A stretch of DNA of 30,176 nucleotides from Penium margaritaceum. Taxonomy: Eukaryota; Streptophyta; Zygnematophyceae; Desmidiales; Peniaceae. The DNA lies in assembly GCA_023375785.1 (NCBI GenBank), contig SZWC01004732.1, positions 137,811 to 167,986 of the forward strand, read 5' to 3'. How positions within the stretch are numbered: the stretch's first letter is position 1; each line of letters starts with the position of its first letter. Both the position numbers and the translations under genes were made by a program. The notes beneath the pieces were generated by a model, which saw only the letters and a program-made list of their open reading frames with translations, did no database searches and had not been told where the DNA came from. Positions 28,851-30,176 of the stretch are shown here, piece by piece.

Positions 28851-29692
28851 TGGGTCCTGTGTACGGGGCTAGTGTATGTGGCGAGTGCGCTCGAAATATG
28901 AGCGAAAGTGCACTTATCACGCACTGAGTGTGCGACACCCACATTCCGTATAGGCTGAATCAAGTGTATTTTCTTGCATTCAAAAGAGAAAACTAATAAC
29001 ATTTGTGAACTAAGGTAATCGTCACGAAACCGCAAACCTACATGCAGCGAGTTTTGAGATTTGACCAATGAAGGTTATTTCAGGTCCCTTTCGGTGAAAT
29101 CTAGTGTCATAGATTCCTTAGGGGAATGTTACGAATGTTTGCGAACAGCGAAATCTTTGGACTATTATGTCGTCGATGAACTCTCTGGCGCAAGAAATAT
29201 AGAAAGCCGGAGAGTGACGATTCGTTTAAGGAAAAGAAGGTTGTATCTATTCACAGAAAATAGATGAAAACATGATACCCTTTTCGATGTAAATTCTCTG
29301 AATGTATTCAAAGAGATTCTAAATGTTTTCGTCAGATTCGCCGATTTGAATCGTCCATCTTCGCTTGTCGTCCATAATTCTTTCGACTGGTGTCGAGACA
29401 TTATGTCTATGTGAAAGAACGGTTCCTCCGTATAAGCTATATTTTGTCAAGCTTGAAATGTGCGATGTTCGCCAGAAAGGACAAAAGCTTTTCTCGTGCT
29501 CCATCTTCTATATGACTTGTAAGATGCTAACAGTCGCAAACCAATCAACTGTCTTGATAATTAACATCGGAACCCAACTCGGTTTGAAACTGTTGAAGAT
29601 CGCACACTCAGTGTCTGATAAGTGCATTCTGTCATACAAATCGATCGCACTGACCCATATACACTATGCCTCGCACTAGGGGGTCTTAGCAA
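28851..29692. repeat. Inverted arms (~85 bp) around a ~670 bp centre
   Basis: The left arm (about 28858-28936) reads GGGGCTAGTGTATGTGGCGA ... GTGCACTTATCAC, then ACTGAGTGTGCG. The reverse complement of about 29600-29690 reads TAGTGTATATGGGTCAGTGC ... GCACTTATCAGACACTGAGTGTGCG. The arms share most positions over ~80 bp. They belong to the same family as the 27640-28370 units. Open frames inside (e.g. 29061-29267 plus, 29165-29401 minus) are short and unrecognised. It may be a small non-autonomous foldback or MITE-like element, or two scattered repeat units. Confidence 0.5.

Positions 29693-30176
<484 letters not shown>

Overview
The window reads as repeat-dominated nuclear DNA from a plant or close green-lineage relative. 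I see no intact host gene. Reasons: Ty1/copia and Ty3/gypsy-chromovirus retroelements, a MuDR-type (MULE) transposase, primer-binding sites that all match plant initiator tRNA-Met, long CA and GA microsatellites, satellite-like arrays, and very short reading frames outside transposon relics. The species cannot be named from the sequence. One N at 2618 marks an assembly join.

Layout. 1-985: array of ~150 bp satellite monomers rich in GTGTAT, with a diverged inverted block at 1641-1865. 2351-2880: perfect 265 bp tandem duplication meeting at the N. 3768-3845: long hairpin. About 4378-6741: decayed copia element (Copia-2, minus strand) with a primer-binding site at 6730-6741 and an LTR start at 6742. 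7621-7668: (CA)24. About 9743-18040: a broken MULE transposase gene on the minus strand, split by a nearly complete copia element (Copia-1, 11014-16702, minus strand) that has two ~640 bp LTRs, a 5 bp target duplication, PBS, PPT and relics of every gag-pol domain. Its leader carries, on the opposite strand, a gag/protease fragment of yet another copia. 20158-25490: a plus-strand chromovirus (Gypsy-A) with 5' LTR, PBS and gag through chromodomain, all full of stops. 25491-~26485: 3' end of a related element (Gypsy-B) in the opposite direction, joined 15 bp into the 3' LTR of Gypsy-A. 27640-28370: second GTGTAT-type repeat array; related inverted arms at ~28851 and ~29690. 30059-30176: (GA)59 running off the window end.

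How the parts work together. This is a record of successive insertions: MULE first, Copia-1 into it, another copia fragment into the Copia-1 leader, and Gypsy-B into Gypsy-A. All coding parts carry stops, frameshifts or lost catalytic residues, so nothing here looks able to move by itself. The most unusual feature is Copia-1: its primer-binding site matches the anticodon arm of initiator tRNA-Met (half-tRNA priming, as in Drosophila copia), not the tRNA 3' end, and both its LTRs hold a Pol III A-box/B-box-like pair.
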